Part shown: in pieces, positions 16,241 through 24,025 of the stretch
Layout: each line of letters begins with the position of its first letter
How positions within the stretch are numbered: the stretch's first letter is position 1
Origin: Paenarthrobacter aurescens
GTDB lineage: Bacteria > Actinomycetota > Actinomycetes > Actinomycetales > Micrococcaceae
Length of the DNA stretch: 64,000 nucleotides
Reading direction: 5' to 3'
Assembly (NCBI RefSeq): GCF_041549525.1
Contig: NZ_CP157456.1
Location: forward strand, 3,038,001 to 3,102,000
Notes under the pieces: model-generated
What the model saw: only the letters and a program-made list of their open reading frames with translations
Told to the model about the DNA's origin: nothing
Database searches by the model: none
Program-made: the position numbers and the translations under genes

Positions 16241-17590
16241 ACGGGCTTCGTTGGGCTGTGCCGACTCCACCGTTTTCCGGCCGGCCAGCGGTGCCAGGAA
16301 GAAGCTGACCACCAGCAACACCAAAGGGGCCAGGAGGGAATGCAGGATTCCGAAGTGTTCAGCCAACAGGCCAAGCAGCGGAGGGCCGCACAGGAAAGCA
16401 CCGTAACCAATGGTGGACACCACCGATACCCGGGCCGCGGCATGAACCGGATCATCGGCGGCTGCGGACATTCCTACGGGGAACCCCAGCGAAGCGCCCA
16501 GCCCCCACACCGCCAACGCCACGAACGCAAGCCACGGAACCGGAGAGAACACAAAAAGCGAAAGGCCCACGACGGCGGTGGCCGAGCACCAGCGCATCAC
16601 CACCACACGCCCAAAGCGGTCAAGGATGACCGTTCCTGCGAAGCGGCCGATGGTCATGAACGTCACGAACAACCCGTAGCCCACAGCACCTGCAGCATCG
16701 GACTGGCCGTAGCCGTCAGCTAGTGCCAGCGCTACCCAGTCCCCCGCGGCTCCTTCGGCCAGTGCCAGGCCGAGGACCAGTACGCCGATCAACAGGGTCC
16801 GCCGGTCGCGCCAGGCAAGAGCCACCAGGCGCTTGTTGTCCAACGGAGCGGCAGCTTTGGATGAGTCCGCCTGGGCGCCGGCCGAGTCGGTGGTGATGAT
16901 AGGAAGCGGACCTGTGGACGGATCCTGGAACGTATCGGTTTCCCGCGCACGGTAGCTCTGCGTAGCGGCAGCGGTTTTCTCAGCGCGGAACCAGAAGGTG
17001 GCGGTAACCACCGAGGACGTCACAACCACGCCCGAGATCAGGAAATGCCAGAACACCGGCATGTGGATGGCAGCCGCCCAGGCCCCAAAGCCGGCAGCGG
17101 CCACAGTTCCCAAACTGAAGGCCCCGTGCAGGTGAGGCATGATGTGCCGTTCCAACCCGCGCTCGAGCGAGGCACCTTCCACGTTGGATGCAGTGTTCCA
17201 ACTGGCCGTACCCAGGCCCAGGATCACCAGACCTGCGGCCACCACCAATGGATTGGCCATCAGGGAGGTACCAACACCCACCGTGACCAGGCCTGCACCC
17301 ACCATGCTGCTGCCGATCCTGGTGGTCAGTTTGGGGCCAAGCCGCAGCACAATCAGGCCCGAGGCCGAGATCGAGATGAAGGAGGCAACCGTCATGCACA
17401 TGAGCAAGAGGCCGATGCCACCCGGCGTGAGGTTCAGGCCGTCGCGGATGGCGGGCAAGCGGGAAACCCACGTGGCGAAGGCGATGCCACTGGCGCCGTA
17501 GGAGGCAAGAACAGCGGCGCGCCACCGCGACATGTCTGTCGATGTGGCGCGCGGTTTGCTGCGGTCTTGGCTGGTGTTCGCTTGGTTCAA
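16238..17590 (-). CDS. MFS transporter
   Basis: The 450-residue protein has about twelve membrane helices and MFS-type loops, with SGIAFATWVSRLPAIRDGL at the first helix, a long hydrophilic central loop (about residues 195-235) and IGRFAGTVILDRFGRVVVMR as the A-like motif of the second half. The sequence is of the YbjJ/fucose-permease-like sort found in actinobacteria, so a sugar or drug substrate is possible. Its start overlaps the hadB-like stop by 4 nt, so it is translated as part of the hadA-hadB operon. Its presence between HadB and MurB interrupts a commonly seen order. Confidence 0.85.
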   Translation of the reverse strand: MNQANTSQDRSKPRATSTDMSRWRAAVLASYGASGIAFATWVSRLPAIRDGLNLTPGGIGLLLMCMTVASFISISASGLIVLRLGPKLTTRIGSSMVGAGLVTVGVGTSLMANPLVVAAGLVILGLGTASWNTASNVEGASLERGLERHIMPHLHGAFSLGTVAAAGFGAWAAAIHMPVFWHFLISGVVVTSSVVTATFWFRAEKTAAATQSYRARETDTFQDPSTGPLPIITTDSAGAQADSSKAAAPLDNKRLVALAWRDRRTLLIGVLVLGLALAEGAAGDWVALALADGYGQSDAAGAVGYGLFVTFMTIGRFAGTVILDRFGRVVVMRWCSATAVVGLSLFVFSPVPWLAFVALAVWGLGASLGFPVGMSAAADDPVHAAARVSVVSTIGYGAFLCGPPLLGLLAEHFGILHSLLAPLVLLVVSFFLAPLAGRKTVESAQPNEAR

Positions 17591-18024
17591 GAGACCTTCA
17601 CAACTGCCTGTGACTTCATGAGGACCTTCTGGCCGCCCGCCACGACGGTGAGGTCGATGCGCGCGGTGCGGGCATCGGCGTCGAGCGCTCCTACAACACC
17701 GGTGACGTCAATAACAGCGCCGGGCTGATCGGTACCGGTGGTGTCCGTAACCAGGACGGGCTTGGTGAAGCGGGTCTGGTAATCAACGACGGCGGCGGGG
17801 TCGCCGGCCCAGTCGCTCACCAGCTGCACGGCCGCGCCCATGGTGAACATGCCGTGGGCGATGACCCCGGGAAGTTCCACGGAGGTGGCGAAAGCCTCGT
17901 TCCAGTGGATCGGGTTGAAGTCTCCCGATGCTCCGGCGTACTTGACCAGGTCCTGGCGGGTGACATCAATGCTGCGGGTGCCGATTTCCTGGCCGACCGT
18001 CAGTTCTTCGAATGCAGGGCTCAT
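17587..18024 (-). CDS. MaoC-like (R)-hydroxyacyl dehydratase, HadB type
   Basis: The 145-residue hot-dog protein has the catalytic pair Asp-His in the MaoC motif DFNPIHWNEAFA (hydratase 2 signature) followed by VIAHGMFTMGAAV. HadB is the catalytic subunit of the dehydratase of the FAS-II system in mycobacteria; in Micrococcaceae, which lack mycolic acids, the role is probably in fatty-acid or acyl-CoA metabolism. It starts 2 nt after the HadA-like stop with AGAGGGACAG as ribosome site, and its stop overlaps the MFS start. Confidence 0.8.
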   Translation of the reverse strand: MSPAFEELTVGQEIGTRSIDVTRQDLVKYAGASGDFNPIHWNEAFATSVELPGVIAHGMFTMGAAVQLVSDWAGDPAAVVDYQTRFTKPVLVTDTTGTDQPGAVIDVTGVVGALDADARTARIDLTVVAGGQKVLMKSQAVVKVS

Positions 18025-18026
18025 GG

Positions 18027-18476
18027 TTACTGTCCCTCTCCGCGGACCAGGATGGACGAAGTTGTGGTGGCCACCTTTTCGCCCTCTTCAGTGGAAATTT
18101 CGGAGCGGGTGGTGATCATGGCTCCCCCGCCCATGGCGCGGACGCCGTCGACGTGCAGCTCGGCAACAAGGCGGTCGCCGGCCACGATTGCACGGTGGTG
18201 CGTGAAACGCTGGTCAGCGTGGACCACCCGCGAGAAGTCGATGCCCGACTCCGGATCCTGAACCAACTGGGCGTCGGCACGCTGGGCGACGATGATGGCG
18301 AACGTTGGCGGGGCAACGAGGTCGCTGTGCCCCAGCGCCTTGGCTGCTTCAACATCGAAATGCGCCGGGTTGCTGGCTTTTACAGCGTGGGCGAATTCGC
18401 GGATCTTTTCACGACCGACGTCGTATACCTCTGCGGCAGGGTAGCTTCGGCCCTGCAGGTCCGGATTGATACTCAT
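18027..18476 (-). CDS. FAS1-type dehydratase, HadA-like partner subunit
   Basis: The 149-residue protein has the MaoC_dehydrat_N (UPF0336) pattern: YDVGREKIREFAHAVKASNP near residues 18-37 and LVAPPTFAIIVAQRA, with the later hot-dog strand HADQRFTHHRAIVAGD. It lacks the Asp-His catalytic pair and is the substrate-binding subunit of a HadAB heterodimer. It is the first gene of the hadA-hadB-MFS-murB run, with a leaderless start (TAGGGT-N6-ATG). Regulation beyond that promoter is not visible. Confidence 0.8.
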   Translation of the reverse strand: MSINPDLQGRSYPAAEVYDVGREKIREFAHAVKASNPAHFDVEAAKALGHSDLVAPPTFAIIVAQRADAQLVQDPESGIDFSRVVHADQRFTHHRAIVAGDRLVAELHVDGVRAMGGGAMITTRSEISTEEGEKVATTTSSILVRGEGQ

Positions 18477-18482
18477 GCACCA

Positions 18483-18488
18483 ACCCTA
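18483..18488 (-). promoter_or_regulatory. -10 box of leaderless hadA-like start (TAGGGT-N6-ATG)
   Basis: TAGGGT on the minus strand ends 6 nt before the ATG at 18476, and no Shine-Dalgarno lies between. Confidence 0.55.
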
Positions 18489-18533
18489 TCGGCCCCGGGA
18501 GCCCGGATGCAGCGAGGGGCCCGGGTGAAGACG

Positions 18534-18758
18534 TTACTTCTTGTAGCTCTTGCGGATCTTCTGGCCCCGCACCACCAGTCCAGTGACGTGAAGCAGCAGG
18601 CCGGCACCGATGACTGGCAGCGAAGCCATGGCCAGGCCCTGGTTCCCGGAGGTGTTGCCCACAATGGACAGGACCAGCCCGATGGCGATCAACCCCATGG
18701 CGCTGAAAACCAGCACTTTGTACGACGTGGGGGCAGTAGCCCAAAATTGTTCCAGCAC
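18534..18758 (-). CDS. Small two-helix membrane protein (DUF3188-like)
   Basis: The 74-residue product has two hydrophobic helices (about residues 13-33 and 43-62) and a basic C-terminus QKIRKSYKK. A leaderless GTG start at 18758 is supported by TAGACT exactly 6 nt upstream. Size and pattern resemble short DUF3188-type membrane proteins, but I am not certain of the family. It lies 57 nt before hadA-like on the same strand; function unknown. Confidence 0.6.
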   Translation of the reverse strand: MLEQFWATAPTSYKVLVFSAMGLIAIGLVLSIVGNTSGNQGLAMASLPVIGAGLLLHVTGLVVRGQKIRKSYKK

Positions 18759-18764
18759 CGTTCC

Positions 18765-18770
18765 AGTCTA
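18765..18770 (-). promoter_or_regulatory. -10 box of leaderless start (TAGACT-N6-GTG)
   Basis: TAGACT on the minus strand ends 6 nt before the GTG at 18758. Confidence 0.55.
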
Positions 18771-18775
18771 CGGGG

Positions 18776-18840
18776 TGCGTTGCGGGGCCCGCTTTGCGCC
18801 CTCAAACCCGGGAATTGCCAGCAAAGCAGGCCTCACAACG
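18776..18840. repeat. Palindromic repeat, family also present three times at 53405-53618
   Basis: Arms CGTTGCGGGGCCCGCTTTGC and GCAAAGCAGGCCTCACAACG flank a loop containing CCCTCAAACCCGGGAATTGC. The same arm sequences with a similar loop recur in three copies near 53405-53618. It resembles a REP-type extragenic palindrome. Confidence 0.75.
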
Positions 18841-18887
18841 TTAGAGGAGCCCGCAACGTGAGAAAAGCCCACAACGTCAGAAGAGGG
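18834..18887. repeat. 18-bp tandem repeat, three units
   Basis: CACAACGTTAGAGGAGCC, CGCAACGTGAGAAAAGCC and CACAACGTCAGAAGAGGG follow each other without gaps. The first unit uses the end of the palindromic repeat, and the third runs into the last codons of the DUF2797 gene. Confidence 0.75.
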
Positions 18888-19824
18888 AGTCCTGCAGCGC
18901 GGGGATCACGGTTGTGTGGGGGCCGAACTCGATCTTGCGGCCCTTCAACGCGCCAAGGTCTGCCACGAAGCTGCCCTCGACGTCGTTTCCTGTTGCGTCA
19001 GGGAGGCCGGCCAAGGTGATCGCCCCGGACAGTGAGCGGATCCGCAAACCGTGCCCGCCGCCGTCGAACGTTGCCGGGTAAGGATGGCGGCGACTCCCCT
19101 CGGCACCGGCACCACAGAGCCGCTCCGCCAAAGCCGGCCGGTCCCACTCTTCCTCAACAACGGCATAGCCGGTCATGGCCAAGCCACCGAGCAGCTCGCG
19201 CACCCGGCCGGCATGCTGACGGTTCAAAGCCAGGAGTTCGACGGCGGCACGCGGCTCCACGAGGCCCGCTGCCTTGGACGCGGAACGGACTTGTTGAACC
19301 AGGCCGAGCTCGCAAGTGACCATGTCCTCCAGGACACGAACAACGCGGCCATCTTCGGCGTGCGCAACATAGGAGGCATGAACAGCGCCCTGTTCAGCAA
19401 GCCGGTTCCATTTCCGCGGGGCCGAGGCCGTCCCCACTTTGGTGGCACAGTTGGCAAAGGTGGCCACATAAAGCCAGTGGGGCTGCATCAGGTAAGCACG
19501 CAGGCCTGCAGGAACTGATGTGCCACGGTGGAAGTCGTGCATCAGCCGGGAGTCGTCCCGGGCAAAGCAGGCCCCGCACTGCTTTCCACGCTCGGCAGGT
19601 GAAGACCCGGGGCAGGGAATATGCGTACGATCCCCAGGCCCGTGGACCTTCGTGTGTCCGAGGCACCACACACCGGGGATAACACGCAGGCCCAGGGCTG
19701 AGCCCAGGGCCAACGCAACATCAAGGAACTCAGCATCCGGCGTGAACAGCCGAAGCGAAGGGGAAGGGGAATCCCACGAGACTCCGTGGACAAGCATCCC
19801 TACCTGACCAGCGTGCATCTTCAC
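18877..19824 (-). CDS. DUF2797 protein with cysteine cluster
   Basis: The 315-residue protein carries the DUF2797 pattern: GVSWDSPSPSLRLF near the N-terminus, VIPGVWCLGHTKVHGP, then CPGSSPAERGKQCGACFARD with several cysteines likely to bind a metal, and PHWLYVATFANCATKVGT. The biochemical role is unknown. Two direct copies of CTGGTCAGGT around the start make the choice of start uncertain; 19824 (GTG), 19818 and 19797 are all possible, and the protein shares its 3' end with an 18-bp tandem repeat. It follows the CitE-like gene on the same strand with a 13-nt gap, which may mean co-transcription. Confidence 0.7.
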   Translation of the reverse strand: MKMHAGQVGMLVHGVSWDSPSPSLRLFTPDAEFLDVALALGSALGLRVIPGVWCLGHTKVHGPGDRTHIPCPGSSPAERGKQCGACFARDDSRLMHDFHRGTSVPAGLRAYLMQPHWLYVATFANCATKVGTASAPRKWNRLAEQGAVHASYVAHAEDGRVVRVLEDMVTCELGLVQQVRSASKAAGLVEPRAAVELLALNRQHAGRVRELLGGLAMTGYAVVEEEWDRPALAERLCGAGAEGSRRHPYPATFDGGGHGLRIRSLSGAITLAGLPDATGNDVEGSFVADLGALKGRKIEFGPHTTVIPALQDSLF

Positions 19825-19837
19825 CTGACCAGCATGC

Positions 19838-20701
19838 CTACAGGGAGGGCTGGACTCCGAAGGCCACTGCGAGCTTCATGATCTTCTCAGCACGGCCCAA
19901 ACGCGGAAGGTCCGAGCCATCGCGGATCACGCGGCCGTTGGCTTCGAAGTCGCTCATGAAGTCCGTGGCCCAGGCAACGTCCGACGGTGTGGGGCTGATG
20001 ACCTCGTTGATCACGGTGGTCTGATCGATTGCCAGGCACAGCTTGCCGGTCATGCCCATGGTCACCGTGATGCCCGTCTGCTCGCGCAGGATGGGGTGGT
20101 TGGTGCCCACGGTGGGACCGTCGATGGGGCCCGGGAGGTTACCAACGCGGCTGGCGACAACCAGCTTGGCGCGGGGGTAGGCCATGGCCTCCGGGGTGGC
20201 CGCCATGCCGGTGTCGCGGCGGAAATCGCCGGAACCGAACGCAAGGCGGAAAGCGCCCTGCGCACGCGCGATGTGGTTGGCTTCCTCGATGCCCAGAGCG
20301 GACTCGACGAGAGCAACAACGGGAGTCTTGCCGTCCATGCGGTGGTAGGACTCAGTGACTTGGTCAGCGGACTCGGTCTTGGCGAGCATGACGCCCAGCA
20401 GGCCCGGGGTGCCGCGGAGGCCAGCGAGGTCGTCCGCCCAGAACTTGCTGGTGGCGTCATTGATACGGACCCACGCCTTGCCGCCGGCAGTGAGCCAGTT
20501 GACCACGTTCTCGCGGGCCATGTCCTTCTGGGACGGGTCAACGGCGTCTTCAATATCAAGGATGATGGCGTCTGCCCGTGAACCCGCGGATTCGTCAAAA
20601 AGCTCCGTTTTCATGGCATTCACAAGGAGCCATGAGCGGGCGATGTCGGCGGGAATATTGCGGGTAGGCCGAACTGATTCGGCGGCGATGCTAGACGTCA
20701 T
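19838..20701 (-). CDS. CitE/HpcH-type aldolase or lyase (CoA ester)
   Basis: The protein is a CitE-family TIM barrel with SWLLVNAMKTELFDES, ILDIEDAVDPSQKDMAR (metal-binding DIEDAV) and VALVESALGIEEANHIAR (second acidic metal ligand), then FGSGDFRRDTG. Family members cleave or hydrolyse malyl-, citramalyl- or related CoA esters with Mg2+. The start at 20701 is chosen because TACGGT lies exactly 6 nt upstream; the upstream 21 codons are not family-like. The precise substrate is not visible. Confidence 0.8.
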   Translation of the reverse strand: MTSSIAAESVRPTRNIPADIARSWLLVNAMKTELFDESAGSRADAIILDIEDAVDPSQKDMARENVVNWLTAGGKAWVRINDATSKFWADDLAGLRGTPGLLGVMLAKTESADQVTESYHRMDGKTPVVALVESALGIEEANHIARAQGAFRLAFGSGDFRRDTGMAATPEAMAYPRAKLVVASRVGNLPGPIDGPTVGTNHPILREQTGITVTMGMTGKLCLAIDQTTVINEVISPTPSDVAWATDFMSDFEANGRVIRDGSDLPRLGRAEKIMKLAVAFGVQPSL

Positions 20702-20707
20702 GTATCT

Positions 20708-20713
20708 ACCGTA
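20708..20713 (-). promoter_or_regulatory. -10 box of leaderless start (TACGGT-N6-ATG)
   Basis: TACGGT on the minus strand ends 6 nt before the ATG at 20701 of the CitE-like gene. Confidence 0.45.
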
Positions 20714-20893
20714 TCCGCCCTGCAGCCCGCACAGCGAAGAATTGCGCTCCGTTGTGAGGATCAATACGAACTAAACCCCATATGACTGTGGGGTCCGGCA
20801 GTATGAACGCCCGACGCCGGTACGCGCCAGTCATATCCGGCTCGCCTGTAGCTGTTGTTCACAGGGCTCAACACGGCGTCTTTGTGTCCCCGG

Positions 20894-20958
20894 GTTGCCG
20901 GGAATGGCCCCGGATTTCCTCCCGTTTCGGGCTGTTTCGCAGCGTTTCCGGGCGTTAC
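20894..20958 (+). promoter_or_regulatory. Seven-position 10-bp phased GTTTC-type array upstream of the sulfonate-type ABC operon
   Basis: Pentamers start every 10 bp: GTTGC 20894, ATGGC 20904, ATTTC 20914, GTTTC 20924, GTTTC 20934, GTTTC 20944 and GTTAC 20954. The strongest four are on one face of the helix. The last unit ends 8 nt before the candidate -35 element. This arrangement suggests an activator that binds cooperatively. The whole non-coding stretch 20702-21079 otherwise holds no gene. Confidence 0.6.
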
Positions 20959-20966
20959 CGCAGCAC

Positions 20967-20996
20967 TTTCCACCCGGCGTCGGGATGGGCTTACAT
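20967..20996 (+). promoter_or_regulatory. Candidate promoter of the ABC operon
   Basis: TTTCCA (20967-20972) and TTACAT (20991-20996), 18 nt apart, give a start near 21003 and a leader of about 77 nt. The -35 is weak, in keeping with an activator-dependent promoter next to the phased array. Confidence 0.4.
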
Positions 20997-21079
20997 CGTT
21001 CCCAAGCCGTTGCACGGACATCCCAACAGATGCCCCTGCCGGCCACCCAACACATTGCAACCCATCGAAAGTAGCTCCC

Positions 21080-22105
21080 ATGAAACTGCACCTGCCCCTG
21101 CTGAGCGTCGCGGCCGCCGTCGTACTAGCGCTGACGGTGTCCGGCTGCGGCGGTGCAGCTGAAGCCGGACAGGGCGGCCCGGCCGGCACCGAAGTGAAAG
21201 AGCTCCGGTACCAGGGCTCGGCCAACAACGTCACCTTTCCTGAACTTGCCGCGGACCTGGGATACCTCGGGGACCTGAAGTTGAACTGGGTGGGAAACAC
21301 CACCAGCGGCCCCCAGGACATCCAGTCGGCAGCAACCAACCAAACGGACGTGGGCGGTGCCTTCTCCGGTGCGGTGGTCAAGCTCATTGAAGCCGGCGCA
21401 CCGGTCAAGGCCGTCACCAACTACTACGGCTCTGATGAGAAGACGTTCAGCGGCTACTACGTCAAAGCTGACAGCTCCATCAAAGAACCCAGGGATCTGA
21501 TCGGCAAGAAGATCGCGGTGAACACGCTCGGCGCGCACCACGAAGCCGTCATCAACACCTGGTTGACCAAGAACGGCCTCAGCCAGGACGAGATCAAGCA
21601 GGTCCAGTTGGTTCCGCTGGCACCGAACGACACTGAGGAAGCCATCCGTCGCGGCCAGGTGGATGCCGGGACACTGGGCGGGGTGCTGCAGGACCGGGCC
21701 ATTGAGGCCGGTGGACTGAGATCGCTGTTCAGCGATGTGGAACTGTTCGGAACCTTTGCCGGCGGACAGATTGTGCTCCGCAATGACTTCATCGAGAAGA
21801 ACCCGAACACCACCCGCACGTTCACCACCGGTGTTGCCAAGGCCATTAAGTGGGCTGCGGAAACACCCCGTGAGGAAGTCATTGCCCGCTTCACCAAAAT
21901 CATCGAAAGCCGCGGACGCAACGAGAGCACGGCCAACCTGAAGTTCTGGAAGAGCCCGGGAGTCCCGGACGCAGGAGTGATCAAGGACGAGGATTTCACC
22001 CGTTGGGAGGCCTGGCTCAGTTCAGCGGGCATCGTCAAGGACAAGCTCACCCCGTCCAAGTACTACACGAACGAGTTCAACGAGCTCGCTGCAGCGAAGG
22101 GATAG
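21080..22105 (+). CDS. ABC importer substrate-binding lipoprotein (SsuA/TauA type)
   Basis: The 341-residue protein has a lipoprotein signal ending in LTVSGCGG (lipid-anchored Cys near residue 21) and an NMT1/SsuA-like periplasmic-binding fold: VGNTTSGPQDIQSAATNQTDVGGA and later IGKKIAVNTLGAHHE and GQVDAGTLGGVLQDRAIEAG. In actinobacteria it would sit on the outer face of the membrane and hand substrate to the permease. Together with the TauD-family gene downstream it indicates an alkylsulfonate or sulfate-ester substrate, but nitrate or other anions are possible. The ATG at 21080 begins the signal peptide; upstream in-frame codons are not signal-like. Confidence 0.85.
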   Translation: MKLHLPLLSVAAAVVLALTVSGCGGAAEAGQGGPAGTEVKELRYQGSANNVTFPELAADLGYLGDLKLNWVGNTTSGPQDIQSAATNQTDVGGAFSGAVVKLIEAGAPVKAVTNYYGSDEKTFSGYYVKADSSIKEPRDLIGKKIAVNTLGAHHEAVINTWLTKNGLSQDEIKQVQLVPLAPNDTEEAIRRGQVDAGTLGGVLQDRAIEAGGLRSLFSDVELFGTFAGGQIVLRNDFIEKNPNTTRTFTTGVAKAIKWAAETPREEVIARFTKIIESRGRNESTANLKFWKSPGVPDAGVIKDEDFTRWEAWLSSAGIVKDKLTPSKYYTNEFNELAAAKG

Positions 22106-22107
22106 CC

Positions 22108-22995
22108 ATGACCGCCAAAATCAGCCTCCGGAACGTTACCAAGGAATTCACGGTCCGGGCCACCAAAACAGCCGCCGCCTCGCGGCTGACCGCCATCGAT
22201 ACCCTCAGCCTGGACGTCCGCGACGGCGAGTTCCTCACCCTGGTGGGGCCCAGCGGTTCAGGCAAGACCACCCTCCTGGACCTCCTCGCGGGCCTTTCCA
22301 CTCCCACCTCCGGTGAAGTCCTGGTGGACGGCAAGGCCGTGACCGGGCCTGGTAAGGACCGGGCCGTGGTGTTCCAGCAGTATGCGTTGTTCCCATGGCG
22401 GACTGCCTCGGCAAATGTCTCGATCGGCCTTGAAGGCGTGGGGCCAGACGGCAGGAAGCTGAACCGGAGGGAACGGGCCGCGAAAGCCAGTGAATACCTG
22501 GCGTTGGTGGGACTGGCGGGCTTCGAGGACCGCTACCCGCACGAACTTTCCGGTGGCATGAAGCAGCGCGTGGCGATCGCCCGCAGCCTGGCTTACGAAC
22601 CGGATGTGCTGCTGATGGACGAACCGTTCGCTGCCCTGGATGCCCAAACCCGCGAGCAATTGCAGGATGAGCTCCTCAGGATTTGGAAGGCCACGGGCAA
22701 GACGATCGTTTTCATCACGCACGGCATTGACGAAGCCGTGTACCTCGGCGAGCGCGTGGCCGTGCTGAGTGCGAGGCCGGGCAGGCTCAAGGAAATTGTG
22801 GACATCAACATCCCGGACCGCGACGGCGATGAGGACATCCGCTCCCACCCGGCGTTTGTTGAGCACCGCCATCAGGTGTGGACGCTCCTTCATGACGAGG
22901 TCCGCCGTGCCCAGGACGCCGGCCATCGCAAGATCCTGCCCGATGGCAGCGCACCGGACGAACCGGCAACCACCATTGAAAGGAGTGCCGCCTGA
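22108..22995 (+). CDS. ABC importer ATP-binding protein (SsuB/TauB type)
   Basis: The 295-residue ATPase has Walker A GPSGSGKTTLLDLLAG, the Q-loop FQQYALFPW, signature LSGGMKQRVAIARSLA, Walker B VLLMDEPFAALD and the switch His in FITHGIDEAVYLGERV. It powers import with the adjacent permease. It starts 2 nt after the binding-protein stop and overlaps the permease start by 1 nt. The C-terminal 60 residues (RSHPAFVEHRH and on) are longer than in the shortest family members. Confidence 0.93.
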   Translation: MTAKISLRNVTKEFTVRATKTAAASRLTAIDTLSLDVRDGEFLTLVGPSGSGKTTLLDLLAGLSTPTSGEVLVDGKAVTGPGKDRAVVFQQYALFPWRTASANVSIGLEGVGPDGRKLNRRERAAKASEYLALVGLAGFEDRYPHELSGGMKQRVAIARSLAYEPDVLLMDEPFAALDAQTREQLQDELLRIWKATGKTIVFITHGIDEAVYLGERVAVLSARPGRLKEIVDINIPDRDGDEDIRSHPAFVEHRHQVWTLLHDEVRRAQDAGHRKILPDGSAPDEPATTIERSAA

Positions 22996-23915
22996 TGAGC
23001 ACCACGTTGACGCAAACAGAAGCCGCGCCCACGGCGGGCCATGCCCCGGAGCCCGGCGCCGCCGTCGAACGTTCCCTTACCCCGGCGGTAACCACAGAAC
23101 GCACGACGCCGGCACCTGGCCTGGTGCGGAGAGTTACCGGGGCGGTGGGGTCCGGTTTGTGGAAGTCCGCAGCGATCCTGGCCTTCCTGGCGCTGTGGGA
23201 GCTGGGACCGACGTTCCTGGCCAGCCCCTCCACCCGGGTGTTCCTGCCGCCGCTGCACGAGGTACTCCTGGCGTGGGGGAAGCTCTTTGAAGCAGGCACC
23301 ATTCAGGGCCACATTGCGGCCAGCCTTACCCGATCAGTCACAGGGTTTGGCGCGGCGTTGGTGGCAGGTGTCTCCCTTGGCCTGTTGATTGCCTGGTACG
23401 GACGCCTGAACTCGGTCCTGAACCCGCTGCTGGAGCTCTTCCGGAACACCGCAGCGTTGGCCCTCCTCCCAGTGTTCACGCTGCTGCTGGGCATCGGCGA
23501 GGAATCCAAGATCAGCATTGTGGCCTACGCCGCGTTCTTCCCGGTGCTGCTGAACACCATTGCCGGTGTGAAGACCGTGGATCCGCTACTGATCAGGGCA
23601 GCGAGGTCACTGGGTCTGAACAGCTTCAGGCTCTTCCAGAAGGTCATCCTGCCCTCGGCCGTGCCCACGATTTTTACCGGCATCCGGATGGCCGGCACCG
23701 CATCCATCCTGGTGTTGATTGCCGCTGAGATGGTGGGAGCCAAAGCCGGACTGGGATACCTGATTGTGAACGCGCAGAGCAGCTTCCTCATCCCGGACAT
23801 GTATGCGGGCATCCTCACGGTGTCTTTGCTGGGGCTCGGCGTGAACTTCCTGCTGGTAGCCCTTGAACGGCATTTCTCCCGCTGGCGGACCGCTGTTGGC
23901 GCTGCCGCTTCCTGA
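22995..23915 (+). CDS. ABC importer permease (SsuC/TauC type)
   Basis: The 306-residue protein has six or so membrane helices after a hydrophilic N-terminal tail of about 50 residues. The EAA-loop of binding-protein-dependent permeases is visible as RAARSLGLNSFRLFQKVILP, followed by AVPTIFTGIRMAGTASILV. It forms the membrane channel with the ATPase. The N-terminal tail is longer than in E. coli SsuC. The gene is followed by the 15-bp tandem repeat and then the dioxygenase gene. Confidence 0.9.
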   Translation: MSTTLTQTEAAPTAGHAPEPGAAVERSLTPAVTTERTTPAPGLVRRVTGAVGSGLWKSAAILAFLALWELGPTFLASPSTRVFLPPLHEVLLAWGKLFEAGTIQGHIAASLTRSVTGFGAALVAGVSLGLLIAWYGRLNSVLNPLLELFRNTAALALLPVFTLLLGIGEESKISIVAYAAFFPVLLNTIAGVKTVDPLLIRAARSLGLNSFRLFQKVILPSAVPTIFTGIRMAGTASILVLIAAEMVGAKAGLGYLIVNAQSSFLIPDMYAGILTVSLLGLGVNFLLVALERHFSRWRTAVGAAAS

Positions 23916-23941
23916 CCCACCCCGCGGCACCTGCCGCAACC

Positions 23942-24016
23942 AACACAACAAGATCCAACACAACAAGATCCAACACAGCAAGATCCATCACAACAAGATC
24001 CATCACAACAAGTAAG
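23942..24016 (+). repeat. 15-bp tandem repeat between the ABC operon and the dioxygenase gene
   Basis: Four full units plus a degenerate fifth run in register: AACACAACAAGATCC twice, AACACAGCAAGATCC, ATCACAACAAGATCC, then ATCACAACAAGTAAG. The last unit merges with the ribosome site AAGTAAGG before the ATG at 24026. The composition (AC-rich, A tracts) differs sharply from its flanks. Confidence 0.9.
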
Positions 24017-24025
24017 GAACATGTC

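Noticed and set aside
20924..20958. A canonical GlnR box within the phased array
   Set aside because: GTTTC and GTTAC are separated by 5 nt in direct orientation, while the GlnR box is GTnAC-N6-GAAAC.
23942..24016. CRISPR array
   Set aside because: Units are contiguous 15-mers without spacers and no cas gene is present.
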